9,051 bases of DNA from Verrucomicrobiota bacterium (GCA_003219995.1 QHRC01000143.1:1-9051); one strand, 5' to 3'. Numbered from the stretch's first letter, positions 1 through 7,261 are shown. The notes: generated by a model from the letters alone, not told the origin. Numbers and translations are program-made.

Positions 1-2
1 TC

Positions 3-767
3 GCCGCCCTCGATCCCGAAGCGACGGCGCGACTCGGTAATTATCTCACGATTCACGACTACCCGAGCTCGGCTGTGATCTGTCGAAACGGCGACCCTGG
101 CGATGCCATGTATCTCATCGATTTAGGCAAGGTGCACATCAGCGTCACGGATGCGGACGGACATGTCGTCACTCTGGCCGAGCTTGGTCCGGGCGATTTT
201 TTCGGCGAAATGTCGATAATCGATCGCCGCGGGCGCTCGGCCGACGCGACCGTGATTCAGGATGCGCGCCTGGCCAAACTGACGCGCGACGATTTTCTCT
301 CCTTTATGAAAGGCGATCCTCGGATCGCGCTCGAAATGCTGACGGCATTGACGCAGCGACTGCGCCGCACCGACGAACTTCTGCGCCACAGGGTTTCGCG
401 GAACGTGAACGAGGAAGCAGCGGCTCGTTTCACATTGGCGGACCGCGCGGCTGATGTCATCGCGGAATTTGGAGGCAGTTGGAAATTCATCGGGGTTTCG
501 GTTGGATTTTTCCTTTTCTGGGTAGCGTTGAACACCTGGCTGCTCCAGGACAGCGGATTCGATCCTTACCCTTACGTGCTCTTGAACCTTGTCCTGGGAA
601 TGATCGTCGGTCTCCAGGCGCCAATCATCATCATGGCGCAAAACCGGCAGGCGCAGAAAGATCGACTCAGAGCTAATCTCGATTATCAACTGAACCTCAA
701 GAACGAGCTCCTCTTGAGCGACATCATTCATCGGTTGGACGAGCTCAAGAAGAAGACCCGCGAGTAG
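3..767 (+). CDS. Cyclic-nucleotide-binding domain + DUF1003 membrane protein (5' truncated)
   Basis: The reading frame is open to the left edge, so the true start lies upstream; the GTG at 75 falls inside the CNB fold and is not the likely start. The visible 254 residues contain a CNB (Crp-type) domain over roughly residues 1-125, with the phosphate-binding cassette FGEMSIIDRRGRSADATV at 67-84, including the Glu and Arg that normally hold the cyclic phosphate and ribose. A DUF1003 domain follows (about 145-254): two membrane segments near 162-179 and 191-207, the FDPYP and LQAPIIIMAQNRQ motifs, then a charged helical tail. By family knowledge it is an inner-membrane protein sensing cAMP or a similar ligand through its cytosolic N-terminus; what DUF1003 does is unknown. 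It lies 124 bp upstream of another CNB membrane protein on the same strand. Domain calls are secure; ligand and role are inferred. Confidence 0.9.
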   Translation, partial: AALDPEATARLGNYLTIHDYPSSAVICRNGDPGDAMYLIDLGKVHISVTDADGHVVTLAELGPGDFFGEMSIIDRRGRSADATVIQDARLAKLTRDDFLSFMKGDPRIALEMLTALTQRLRRTDELLRHRVSRNVNEEAAARFTLADRAADVIAEFGGSWKFIGVSVGFFLFWVALNTWLLQDSGFDPYPYVLLNLVLGMIVGLQAPIIIMAQNRQAQKDRLRANLDYQLNLKNELLLSDIIHRLDELKKKTRE

Positions 768-790
768 GGTGTAGAGGCACGTGTCCTCAC

Positions 791-814
791 GCGACAGAAT
801 GCTGGCGCTGTCGC
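791..814 (+). repeat. Intergenic hairpin between the two CNB genes
   Basis: GCGACAG (791-797) and CTGTCGC (808-814) form a perfect 7-bp stem with a 10-nt loop, 23 bp after the stop codon of the CNB-DUF1003 gene. A GACAG at 823-827 could compete for the CTGTC arm. No T-tract follows, so it is a weak candidate terminator or an mRNA-stability hairpin rather than a clear intrinsic terminator. Confidence 0.4.
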
Positions 815-891
815 CGCTGAGGGACAGCCACCATTACACGCGCGCGCTTGTCGCAAGCCCTGCCTCTTGGTAAACTCATCGCGCACCGCCG

Positions 892-2397
892 ATGTTCACC
901 AGCTTATTTGAGACGCAGAGGGCCGCCGTCACAGTAGTCGTCTTCATCGCGACATTTTTCGTTGCACTCGCGATCGGGCGTTTCCTGAAGCGTCGTGCCG
1001 GGGTGAGGCTCGGCCTTCTCTTTCGTCTTTTCTGCCTGACCCTCGCTTTCTATGCGGCGATCGCGGCCTACGGACTGCACACAAACTGGCGTAACCACGT
1101 CGGCGCGGCCGTTGTGCTTCTCAGTACCGCGTTCGTCGTCGCATTAGTGAATCGCTACGTTTGGGACCTGTACTTCGAACAGCGAAGGCAGACGCCGATT
1201 CCACATTTTCTGCGTGAGGTCATCGGCGGGATCATTTTTCTCGTTGCACTTCTATTTGTCCTGAGTTCCGGCTATCACGCCGAGGCGCAATTAAAAGGGG
1301 TGCTCGCCGGTTCCGGCGTAGTCGCGATCATTCTCGGATTCGCTGGGCAGAACTTTTTCGCCGGGATCATCGCCGGCATATCGATCCAACTTAACCGGCC
1401 CTATAAGGTCGGGGACTGGTTACAGGTGGGTGAACGGTTTGCCGAAGTGATGGAGATCAACTGGCGTTCAACGCGCCTGCGTACGAATGACGCTATTTAT
1501 CTCGACATCCCGAACAACGAGATGGTTAGCCATGCGATCGTCAATCTTCACTATCCGACGGAAGTCCATGCCATGCGCATTCGCGTCGGAGTTGAGTACA
1601 AAAACCCACCCAATCGTGTGAAGGATGCCCTCTTCCGAGCGGCCTCCACCGCGGACGGTGTTCTGGCGGAGCCGAAGGTAAGAATTTTTCTGGTCGATTT
1701 TGCCGATTCCGCGGTGATCTACGAGATCAAGTACTACATGGGGAACCATTCCAGAATCAACGAGATCAACGACGCCGTTCGCACGAACGTTTGGTATGAA
1801 CTCAAGCGGCAGCGCATCACAATCCCCTTTCCGATTCGCACATTGCATGTCGAGCGCCGGGCGGCACGGACGGTGCAGGAAGACCAGGAGGAGGCGCGCA
1901 CCATTCTTCGGGACGAACCGCTCTTTGAGTGTTTGTCGGATGCCCAGATCGAAAATCTGGTCAAAGAGGCAAGTCTTAATCATTTCGGACGCGGCGAGCG
2001 CGTGATCCAGGAAGGCGCGGAGGGCGATTCGATGTTCATCCTCTTGCGCGGGACAGCGAACGTTTCGGTTAACCAAAACGGATCGCCTATTCAGGTTGCT
2101 GCCTTGGGATCGGGCGATTATTTCGGCGAGATGTCGCTGCTCACCGGCGAGCGACGCAGCGCGACCGTGCGCGCCGACGGCGATTGTTACGTCATGGAAA
2201 TCAGCAAAGACGTGATGGCTGGAATCATTCGCGACTCGCCCGATTGCCTTCGGCAATTAAGCGAGATCCTGGCCACGCGGAAAATGGAGACTGAAGGCGT
2301 CGTCAAAGACGCGGCCCGGCCCGCCGATCAAGCGGCCAAGGAAACCGAATATCGCGCCACCTTTTTGCGCCGGTTGAAAACGTTTTTCGAATTATAA
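892..2397 (+). CDS. MscS-family channel with C-terminal cyclic-nucleotide-binding domain (bCNG type)
   Basis: The 501-residue protein starts with about four membrane helices (about 11-30, 40-62, 68-92, 107-127). The MscS pore helix and start of the beta domain follow at about 134-180, including LGFAGQNFFAGIIAGI and the RPYKVGDW motif. The cytosolic MscS vestibule runs to about 320. A complete CNB domain covers about 343-460, with its phosphate-binding cassette FGEMSLLTGERRSATV at 411-426 (E413, R422). This order matches the bacterial cyclic-nucleotide-gated (bCNG) branch of the MscS superfamily, thought to gate on cyclic nucleotide rather than, or as well as, membrane tension. The ATG at 892 precedes the first hydrophobic helix directly; no Shine-Dalgarno is visible. 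It follows another CNB gene in the same direction, so co-expression is plausible. Ligand and ion selectivity cannot be read from the sequence. Confidence 0.93.
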   Translation: MFTSLFETQRAAVTVVVFIATFFVALAIGRFLKRRAGVRLGLLFRLFCLTLAFYAAIAAYGLHTNWRNHVGAAVVLLSTAFVVALVNRYVWDLYFEQRRQTPIPHFLREVIGGIIFLVALLFVLSSGYHAEAQLKGVLAGSGVVAIILGFAGQNFFAGIIAGISIQLNRPYKVGDWLQVGERFAEVMEINWRSTRLRTNDAIYLDIPNNEMVSHAIVNLHYPTEVHAMRIRVGVEYKNPPNRVKDALFRAASTADGVLAEPKVRIFLVDFADSAVIYEIKYYMGNHSRINEINDAVRTNVWYELKRQRITIPFPIRTLHVERRAARTVQEDQEEARTILRDEPLFECLSDAQIENLVKEASLNHFGRGERVIQEGAEGDSMFILLRGTANVSVNQNGSPIQVAALGSGDYFGEMSLLTGERRSATVRADGDCYVMEISKDVMAGIIRDSPDCLRQLSEILATRKMETEGVVKDAARPADQAAKETEYRATFLRRLKTFFEL

Positions 2398-2408
2398 CGC
2401 GACAGAGT

Positions 2409-2504
2409 GTAGCCGCTGCGTTCCGCGATGCGCGGCACGCGCTCTCTAAATCTCACGCGCATCGCACCGCTCCGAGAGCGGCGACTAGAGTATTGCACGG
2501 CTAC
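2409..2504. repeat. Structured intergenic element with nested and interleaved inverted repeats
   Basis: Three perfect inverted pairs lie in 96 bp: GTAGCCG 2409-2415 with CGGCTAC 2498-2504 (outer ends), GCGATGCGCG 2425-2434 with CGCGCATCGC 2456-2465 (10 bp), and CGCTCTC 2440-2446 with GAGAGCG 2474-2480 (7 bp). The last two interleave, so as RNA they could form a pseudoknot-like fold or alternate hairpins inside an outer stem. The element starts 12 bp after the MscS-CNB stop codon. It looks like a REP- or MITE-like dispersed element, but only one copy is present in this window. Confidence 0.55.
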
Positions 2505-2542
2505 AATAGCCTTTGCCAGCGGGCCAATTCTTCATAAAGTCC

Positions 2543-2558
2543 TGCGCTTTATTGCGCA
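2543..2558 (+). promoter_or_regulatory. Small hairpin abutting the hppA start codon
   Basis: TGCGC (2543-2547) and GCGCA (2554-2558) form a perfect 5-bp stem with loop TTTATT, ending on the base before the ATG at 2559. It covers the position where a Shine-Dalgarno would lie, and none is present. It might affect ribosome access, but a stem this short can also arise by chance. Confidence 0.3.
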
Positions 2559-4640
2559 ATGATCACGGTGCTTCTCGCTTTCTCTCTTCTCGATTCCGGC
2601 GTGCACTTGTCGATGTTGTGCGCGGCCATCGGACTGGCCTTCGCATTTTTCCTGATCACGATAGTCATTCGAAAGTCGGCCGGCAATGAGCGCATGCAGC
2701 AAATTTCGGCGGCGGTGCAGGAAGGCGCGAAAGCATACCTGAACCGGCAGGTCGTCACGATCAGCGTGATCGCGGTTGTCATTTTCATTCTCCTCTTCGT
2801 TTTCAAAGATCATCCGACGGCGATTGGGTTTGTGATTGGCGCGTTTTGCTCGCTCGCGGCCGGTTTCATCGGCATGCGCATCGCCGTAATCGCAAATGTG
2901 CGCACGACGCAGGCGGCCAGTCAGTCGCGCACCGCGGCATTGCGAATCGCGTTCAATGGCGGGGCGGTGACCGGCTTGCTCGTGGTTGGTCTTGCGCTGC
3001 TCGCGGTGTCGATCTTTTACACCGTCGCGGGAAAGATGGTCGGGCATGACATGGCGGTACGGAGCCTGGTGGGATTGGCGTTGGGCGCCAGCCTGATCAG
3101 CGTGTTCGCGCGACTCGGCGGTGGCATTTATACGAAGGCGGCCGATGTCGGCGCCGACCTGGTGGGAAAGATCGAGAAGGGCCTCGAGGAGGATGATCCG
3201 CGCAATCCGGCAACGATCGCGGACAACGTAGGCGATAACGTGGGCGATTGCGCGGGCATGGCGGCGGATGTTTTTGAAACCTACGCAGTCAGCCTGATCG
3301 GCGCCATCTTGGTGGGCGCGCTCACGCTCGCGGCGGAGCCGGCCGCGATCGTTTATCCATTTGTCCTCGGCGGCATTTCCGTGCTGGGCGCGATCCTGGG
3401 AGTTCTGTTTGTCAACGTCGCCAACGGCAAACCGGCCAGCATGCTAATGGGCGCGGTGGGAGCAAGCGCACTGGTCTCCGCCATTTTGTTTTGGCCGGCG
3501 ACGCACCGTCTATTTCCAAACGGACTCACAGTCGGTGGACTGTTGCGAACACCTACTCAACTTTACTTCGCTTCGGTGATCGGGCTGGTCATGACCGCAG
3601 TCGTGGTGATGATCACTAACTATTACACTTCGATGCGCTATCGGCCCGTGCAGAAAATTGCACGTGCGTCCGAGACCGGTCACGCCACAAACATCATCGC
3701 CGAGCTCGCCGTCGGACAACATGCGACGGCGTTGCCAGTGGGATTCATCGGCATCGCCATCCTGCTCAGTTTTCATTTCGCCGGGCTCTACGGAATCGCG
3801 ATCGCCGTCATGTCGATGTTGTCCATGGCCGGGATCATTATCTCGCTCGATTCATTCGGTCCGATCACTGACAATGCGGGTGGCATCGCGGTGATGAGCA
3901 ACCTGCCGAAAGAAATTCGCGCGGTCACCGACGAACTCGATGCGGTCGGCAACACGATGAAAGCGGTGACCAAAGGCTATGCGATCGCTTCGGCCGGATT
4001 GGCGGCACTGGTTTTGTTTGGATCGTATGTCGAAGAATTGCGCGATCACGTGACGGCGCGCGGTGACGTCTTTACGTTTCAGTTCTCGCTCACGGAACCG
4101 AAGGTGATCATCGGACTTTTCATAGGCGGACTGCTGCCGTTTATTTTCACGGCTTTTAGCATGGATGCCGTGGGAAAAGCGGCCGGCGCTGTCGTGGTCG
4201 AGGTGCGCCGCCAATTGCAGGCGAAGCCGGGAATTTTGACCGGGCAAGACACGCCGGATTACGGCACTTGTGTTGACATCGTGACGAAAGCGGCGCTGCG
4301 TGAGATGATTGTTCCGGCGCTGTTGCCGCTGGTTTTTGTCGTCGCGGTCGCGGTCATCAAACCGCTTGGCCCTGTTGTGCTCGGCGGCCTCCTCGTCGGC
4401 ACGATCGTAACCGGATTATTTGTTGCGATCGCCATGACGTCCGGCGGCGGCGCCTGGGACAATGCAAAAAAATTTATCGAGGAAGGAAATCTTGGCGGTA
4501 AAGGCTCGTTCGCGCACGCTGCTGCAGTGACCGGCGACACGGTGGGCGACCCTTACAAGGACACCGCCGGCCCCGCGATCAATCCAATGATCAAAGTGGC
4601 AAATATCGTCGCGATCCTGATCATACCAATTTTCTTTTAG
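2559..4640 (+). CDS. hppA: Membrane-bound proton-translocating pyrophosphatase, K+-independent type
   Basis: The 693-residue polytopic protein is full length for bacterial H+-PPases and couples hydrolysis of cytosolic pyrophosphate to proton export across the inner membrane. Visible family signatures are [11 protein letters not shown] near 54-64, the [11 protein letters not shown] substrate/Mg site at 196-206, the acidic [19 protein letters not shown] block at 212-230, [10 protein letters not shown] at 629-638 and [12 protein letters not shown] at 658-669. In the [10 protein letters not shown] segment residue 468 is Lys and 471 is Thr. In this family Lys/Thr at these positions marks the K+-independent subclass, while Ala/Gly marks the K+-dependent one. 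That points to proton pumping without a K+ requirement, though transport specificity was not tested. The ATG at 2559 gives the usual short N-terminus before the first helix; no Shine-Dalgarno is seen. It is probably monocistronic: structured intergenic DNA lies on both sides. Confidence 0.97.
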   Translation: MITVLLAFSLLDSGVHLSMLCAAIGLAFAFFLITIVIRKSAGNERMQQISAAVQEGAKAYLNRQVVTISVIAVVIFILLFVFKDHPTAIGFVIGAFCSLAAGFIGMRIAVIANVRTTQAASQSRTAALRIAFNGGAVTGLLVVGLALLAVSIFYTVAGKMVGHDMAVRSLVGLALGASLISVFARLGGGIYTKAADVGADLVGKIEKGLEEDDPRNPATIADNVGDNVGDCAGMAADVFETYAVSLIGAILVGALTLAAEPAAIVYPFVLGGISVLGAILGVLFVNVANGKPASMLMGAVGASALVSAILFWPATHRLFPNGLTVGGLLRTPTQLYFASVIGLVMTAVVVMITNYYTSMRYRPVQKIARASETGHATNIIAELAVGQHATALPVGFIGIAILLSFHFAGLYGIAIAVMSMLSMAGIIISLDSFGPITDNAGGIAVMSNLPKEIRAVTDELDAVGNTMKAVTKGYAIASAGLAALVLFGSYVEELRDHVTARGDVFTFQFSLTEPKVIIGLFIGGLLPFIFTAFSMDAVGKAAGAVVVEVRRQLQAKPGILTGQDTPDYGTCVDIVTKAALREMIVPALLPLVFVVAVAVIKPLGPVVLGGLLVGTIVTGLFVAIAMTSGGGAWDNAKKFIEEGNLGGKGSFAHAAAVTGDTVGDPYKDTAGPAINPMIKVANIVAILIIPIFF

Positions 4641-4661
4641 CTCCGAGCGAGAGTGGCGGAT

Positions 4662-4680
4662 GACATCGCGCTGCGATGTC
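4662..4680. repeat. Perfect 8-bp hairpin downstream of hppA
   Basis: GACATCGC (4662-4669) and GCGATGTC (4673-4680) are perfect inverted repeats around the 3-nt spacer GCT, starting 22 bp after the hppA stop codon. The stem can be extended on both sides by GCGG/CGC if three bases bulge out. The T-tract of a classical intrinsic terminator is missing, so it may be a 3'-end stabiliser or a weak terminator. An upstream in-frame ATG (4660) of the next gene falls in this structure, one reason to prefer the later start. Confidence 0.45.
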
Positions 4681-4767
4681 CGCGGACGGCGCGGCGCCCT
4701 CCTATCAAAATTTAGCGCGAAAAGTTCCCCTTCATCTGCTATAAGATCGAGAATCGGCAAGATCGAC

Positions 4768-5160
4768 ATGGCAGAAAACCGTGATTTCCAGATTGTCGCA
4801 ACCGAGCAAACCGGCGCGAGAAAGCAAAATCTCGCCAAGGCCGATCCGGCCGCGACGCCATTTAAGGTCGTGATCGATCCGAAATTGCGGGTCGATCTGC
4901 GGCGCGCGCTGATCGACCTGATCGATTATCACGACGACGCGCTGGCGGAACATTTCGCCGAAGGCAAGCTGGCGCTGGAATCTTACAAGGAATACATCGA
5001 GCTATTCGCGCGCAGCCTGAAAGAAACGATGGAAAGCCGCGAAGGCGTTTCATATTTGCTGCGCTCGGTCGGTTTCGACGTACGTCCCGACGAGATTAAT
5101 CTGCATCCGGAATTGCGCTGGAAAAAAGGGCCTGGGGCCTTTGGTTCGAGCTTGCTTTAA
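4768..5160 (+). CDS. Conserved-looking hypothetical protein, 130 aa, soluble
   Basis: I do not recognise this family. The frame is open from 4660, but the first 36 residues of that longer version come from hairpin and GC-rich intergenic sequence and are low-complexity Ser/Arg-rich. The ATG at 4768 gives a more protein-like product, MAENRDFQIV onwards. The product has no signal peptide, membrane segment or cysteine. After an Ala/Lys-rich N-terminal linker (to about 28), residues 30-100 look mainly helical and charged (VDLRRALIDLIDYHDDALAEHF, then KEYIELFARSLKETMES). The C-terminus, LLRSVGFDVRPDEINLHPELRW, ends in a Gly-rich tail. It lies 26 bp upstream of the receiver-MBL gene on the same strand, so the two may form an operon and the protein could be a signalling partner; that is inference only. 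Confidence 0.75.
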   Translation: MAENRDFQIVATEQTGARKQNLAKADPAATPFKVVIDPKLRVDLRRALIDLIDYHDDALAEHFAEGKLALESYKEYIELFARSLKETMESREGVSYLLRSVGFDVRPDEINLHPELRWKKGPGAFGSSLL

Positions 5161-5186
5161 ATGAAGGTGCCAATCAGCTTGCACCC

Positions 5187-6512
5187 ATGCCTCGCGTCTT
5201 AATCATCGAAGACGATGCCGAAAGCCGCCGCGCGATCGCAGGTCTTTTCGTACGCGAAGATTGGAAGGTCTTGGAAGCGAATGACGGTGACGCCGGACTC
5301 GAGCTTGCGTTGCGCGATCGGCCGGAGCTTATCCTGTGCGATTTGTTAATGCCAAAATCGAATGGCTTTCAGGTTTGCCGCACTATCCGCGAACAGCTGC
5401 AACCAACAAAGATCATCGTCGTCTCGGGCCGCGATTATGGAGTCGATCGAACCAGCGCGCTCCAAGCCGGCGCCGACGAATATCTGCTAAAGCCGATCAC
5501 CTGGGAACTGCTCTCCAGCACGATCGATCGGCTTCTGCCCGAGATTCCGCGCCGTCCCAAACCGAAATCTGCGGCGAAACTCGAGTCGATGCCTGTGCGA
5601 ATAGGACTGTGGGGCGTTCGCGGTTCAATTCCGGTTCCCGGAAAGAGCACAGTCCGTTATGGCGGAAACACCAGTTGCGTGGAAGTGCGCGCCGATGGCG
5701 AGATCATTATTCTCGATGCTGGCAGCGGGATCCGCCTGCTCGGTCTCGCCTTGGACAAAGAATTTGGATCTCGCTCGATGAAGTTGACTCTTTTGATTAC
5801 ACACACTCACTGGGACCATATCCAGGGACTGCCTTTTTTTTCTCCCGCTTACAATCAGAAGAATCTCATCCGCGTTTTGGGTTATGAAGGAGCTCGCGCT
5901 GGTTTGGCAAAGATCCTGGCTAGCCAAATGGAGACGCCGTTTTTCCCCGTGAGCTTACGCGAACTCCCGAGCCACCTGGCGATTGAGGAACTGAAGGAGA
6001 TGGAGTTTCAAATCGGAAACGTCGAGGTGCGCTCCAAGTTCGCTAATCATCCAGGCATTTGCGCGGGTTACCGACTTTTTACAAGCTCCGGTTCGATTGC
6101 CTACTTTCCCGACAATGAACCGTATGAGCAGCTCAAGCTGCAGTTGGCCTCGCGCGATGGAATCAGCGAGGACGAAGCGCGCGATTTCGCTACGGCCGAG
6201 CGCGCAAAAATGGTCAAGTTTATTCAAGACTGCGACCTAGCGATCCTCGATACGCAATATACGGACGAGGAGTACACGAAGCACATCGGTTGGGGTCATA
6301 GCTCCCTCAGTAGTGTGGTTTCGTTGGCGCTTGATGCAGACGTTCGCAGGCTCCTGCTTTTCCATCATGATCCAAATCATGACGACGAGATGATCGATAA
6401 AATGGTGGAACACGCGCGCGCGTTAGCGGCAAAAAGCGGTAAGCCTTTGGAAGTGGAAGCGGCGCGCGAAGGCGCTGAGATCCTGCTCGGGGCGAAAACC
6501 GCAGCCTCTTAA
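5187..6512 (+). CDS. Response-regulator receiver fused to metallo-beta-lactamase-fold hydrolase
   Basis: The 441-residue cytosolic protein has two parts. Residues 1-120 are a CheY-like receiver with the full phosphorylation set: acidic D9/D10, phospho-acceptor D52, S80 and K102 before a Pro. After a Pro/Lys-rich linker (121-134), residues 135-435 form an MBL-fold domain of the PhnP-like (COG1235) group: GVRGSIPVPG and YGGNTSC at the start, LDAGSGIRLLG, the metal motif THTHWDHIQG (H206, H208, D210, H211), H288, D309, D355 (LAILDTQYTDE), GWGHSS at 368-373 and LFHHDPNHDD at 391-400. All expected metal ligands are present, so it should be an active phosphodiester- or ester-type hydrolase whose output is probably controlled by receiver phosphorylation. 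No histidine kinase is in the window. The substrate is unknown; cyclic-nucleotide hydrolysis is possible but unproven. Start ATG 5187 lacks a Shine-Dalgarno. Confidence 0.93.
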   Translation: MPRVLIIEDDAESRRAIAGLFVREDWKVLEANDGDAGLELALRDRPELILCDLLMPKSNGFQVCRTIREQLQPTKIIVVSGRDYGVDRTSALQAGADEYLLKPITWELLSSTIDRLLPEIPRRPKPKSAAKLESMPVRIGLWGVRGSIPVPGKSTVRYGGNTSCVEVRADGEIIILDAGSGIRLLGLALDKEFGSRSMKLTLLITHTHWDHIQGLPFFSPAYNQKNLIRVLGYEGARAGLAKILASQMETPFFPVSLRELPSHLAIEELKEMEFQIGNVEVRSKFANHPGICAGYRLFTSSGSIAYFPDNEPYEQLKLQLASRDGISEDEARDFATAERAKMVKFIQDCDLAILDTQYTDEEYTKHIGWGHSSLSSVVSLALDADVRRLLLFHHDPNHDDEMIDKMVEHARALAAKSGKPLEVEAAREGAEILLGAKTAAS

Positions 6513-6539
6513 ATCACGCGCGAGGCGAGTGCGCTCGAC

Positions 6540-6565
6540 TTGCAGCAGGATAAATCGGTTCTAAT
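6540..6565 (+). promoter_or_regulatory. Possible promoter for tRNA-Gln
   Basis: TTGCAG (6540-6545) resembles a -35 box and TCTAAT (6560-6565) a -10 box (5 of 6 matches to TATAAT), 12 bp before the mature tRNA 5' end. The 14-bp spacer is shorter than ideal, so this is a weak assignment; the tRNA could also be reached from the upstream gene. Confidence 0.25.
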
Positions 6566-6577
6566 TTTCTCGCTCAT

Positions 6578-6651
6578 TGCCTCGTAGTGTAATGGTAGCA
6601 CCAGAGATTCTGGATCTCTTTGTCTAGGTTCGAGTCCTAGCGAGGCAGCCA
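6578..6651 (+). tRNA. tRNA-Gln, anticodon CTG
   Basis: A full 74-nt cloverleaf can be drawn. The acceptor TGCCTCG (6578-6584) pairs perfectly with CGAGGCA (6641-6647), discriminator G6648 follows, and CCA is encoded at 6649-6651. The D arm is G6587-C6601. The anticodon stem AGAGA/TCTCT (6603-6607, 6615-6619) has loop TTCTGGA with anticodon CTG at 6610-6612. The T arm is CTAGG-TTCGAGT-CCTAG. The U1-A72 pair and G73 are usual bacterial tRNA-Gln identity features. It decodes CAG. Confidence 0.97.
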
Positions 6652-6697
6652 GATTTCGCTTGGAGCGCAGAGCAAAGCGAAGACTGCCACGCCGGAG

Positions 6698-6721
6698 CAT
6701 CGCGAAGGCAGCGATGTTTTT
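6698..6721 (+). terminator. Probable intrinsic terminator after tRNA-Gln
   Basis: CATCGC (6698-6703) pairs with GCGATG (6711-6716) around a 7-nt loop and is followed directly by five T (6717-6721), with a second T run at 6727-6731. It lies 46 bp after the tRNA and before the convergent end of tadA. The stem is short, so termination may be partial. Confidence 0.55.
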
Positions 6722-6775
6722 CTGCGTTTTTAGCGCTCAAGGCTACGGCTTGGGAGGCCGCTGACATTTCAGAGG

Positions 6776-7261
6776 TCAAAGGTCAGATTTCGGATTTCGC
6801 TTTTTCTGAAAAAAAATCTGGAGGATGGCTGCGCATTCATTTTGCAGAACGCCTGGAGTAATCTCGCAGCGGTGATTAAGCACTTGCGTTTGCAATAAAT
6901 TCATCGTGCTGCCGGCAGCGCCGGCTTTGGGATCGGCACAGCCGAAGATGACACGCCGTAATCGCACGTGCACAAGCGCCCCGGCGCACATGACGCACGG
7001 CTCCTTCGTGACGTAGAGATCGCAGTCCAGCAGCCGCCAATCTCCGACACCGGCTTCGGCTTGGGTTAACGCCAGCATCTCTGCGTGGGCCGTCGCGTCC
7101 TTTAACAACTCAACCTGATTATAGGCGCGGGCGATCATTTTTCCTGCGCGCACAACGACAGCGCCAACCGGTACCTCATCGGCATCGTATGCTTTCCGGG
7201 CCTGTCGCAATGCTTCGCGCATAAAAGCCACGTCATCTTCGTTGTCACTGAAAGAATCCAT
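6776..7261 (-). CDS. tadA: tRNA-specific adenosine deaminase TadA
   Basis: It deaminates A34 to inosine in the tRNA-Arg(ACG) wobble position, a zinc-dependent cytosolic reaction. With the ATG at 7261 the protein has 161 residues, normal for TadA. The frame stays open further, to an ATG at 7285 and a TTG at 7315, but that extra N-terminus is unlike the family. Zinc and catalytic residues are in place: H59 and E61 in the HAE motif, C89 and C92 in EPCVMCAGALVH. The C-terminal half (FGCADPKAGAAGS, NHRCEITPGVLQNECA) closely follows the E. coli enzyme as I remember it. It converges on the tRNA-Gln unit and diverges from the SYLF gene, with about 135 bp shared between the two starts. No Shine-Dalgarno is visible at any candidate start. 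Confidence 0.96.
   Translation of the reverse strand: MDSFSDNEDDVAFMREALRQARKAYDADEVPVGAVVVRAGKMIARAYNQVELLKDATAHAEMLALTQAEAGVGDWRLLDCDLYVTKEPCVMCAGALVHVRLRRVIFGCADPKAGAAGSTMNLLQTQVLNHRCEITPGVLQNECAAILQIFFQKKRNPKSDL

Noticed and set aside
123..731. 202-codon minus-strand open frame opposite the CNB-DUF1003 gene
   Set aside because: Antisense shadow of a well-supported gene; His/Arg-rich composition without motifs.
1468..2256. 262-codon open frame on the minus strand inside the MscS-CNB gene
   Set aside because: It lies wholly antisense to a gene with clear domains, its product resembles no protein family, and long antisense frames are expected in GC-rich coding DNA.
2532..3047. 171-codon minus-strand open frame opposite the start of hppA
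   Set aside because: The product is extremely Arg/Asp/His-rich, as expected for the reverse of a hydrophobic membrane gene.
4711..4745. TATAAG (4740-4745) as a -10 box before the 130-aa gene
   Set aside because: The only -35-like hexamer (TTTAGC, 4711-4716) is 23 bp away, outside the usual spacing.
4660..4767. N-terminal extension of the 130-aa protein from ATG 4660
   Set aside because: It runs through a perfect hairpin and yields an Arg/Ser-rich segment unlike the rest of the protein; ATG 4768 is preferred.
5161..5202. 13-codon open frame starting directly after the stop of the 130-aa gene and overlapping the receiver-MBL start
   Set aside because: Too short to support as a gene, no ribosome site, and the overlap may be chance.
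6732..6762. Imperfect inverted repeat between tRNA-Gln and tadA as a tadA terminator
   Set aside because: Read on the minus strand no T-tract follows the stem, and pairing has mismatches and wobble pairs.
6771..6784. AGGTCA direct repeats at the tadA 3' end
   Set aside because: Two copies of a 6-mer one base apart, overlapping coding sequence; chance is a sufficient explanation.
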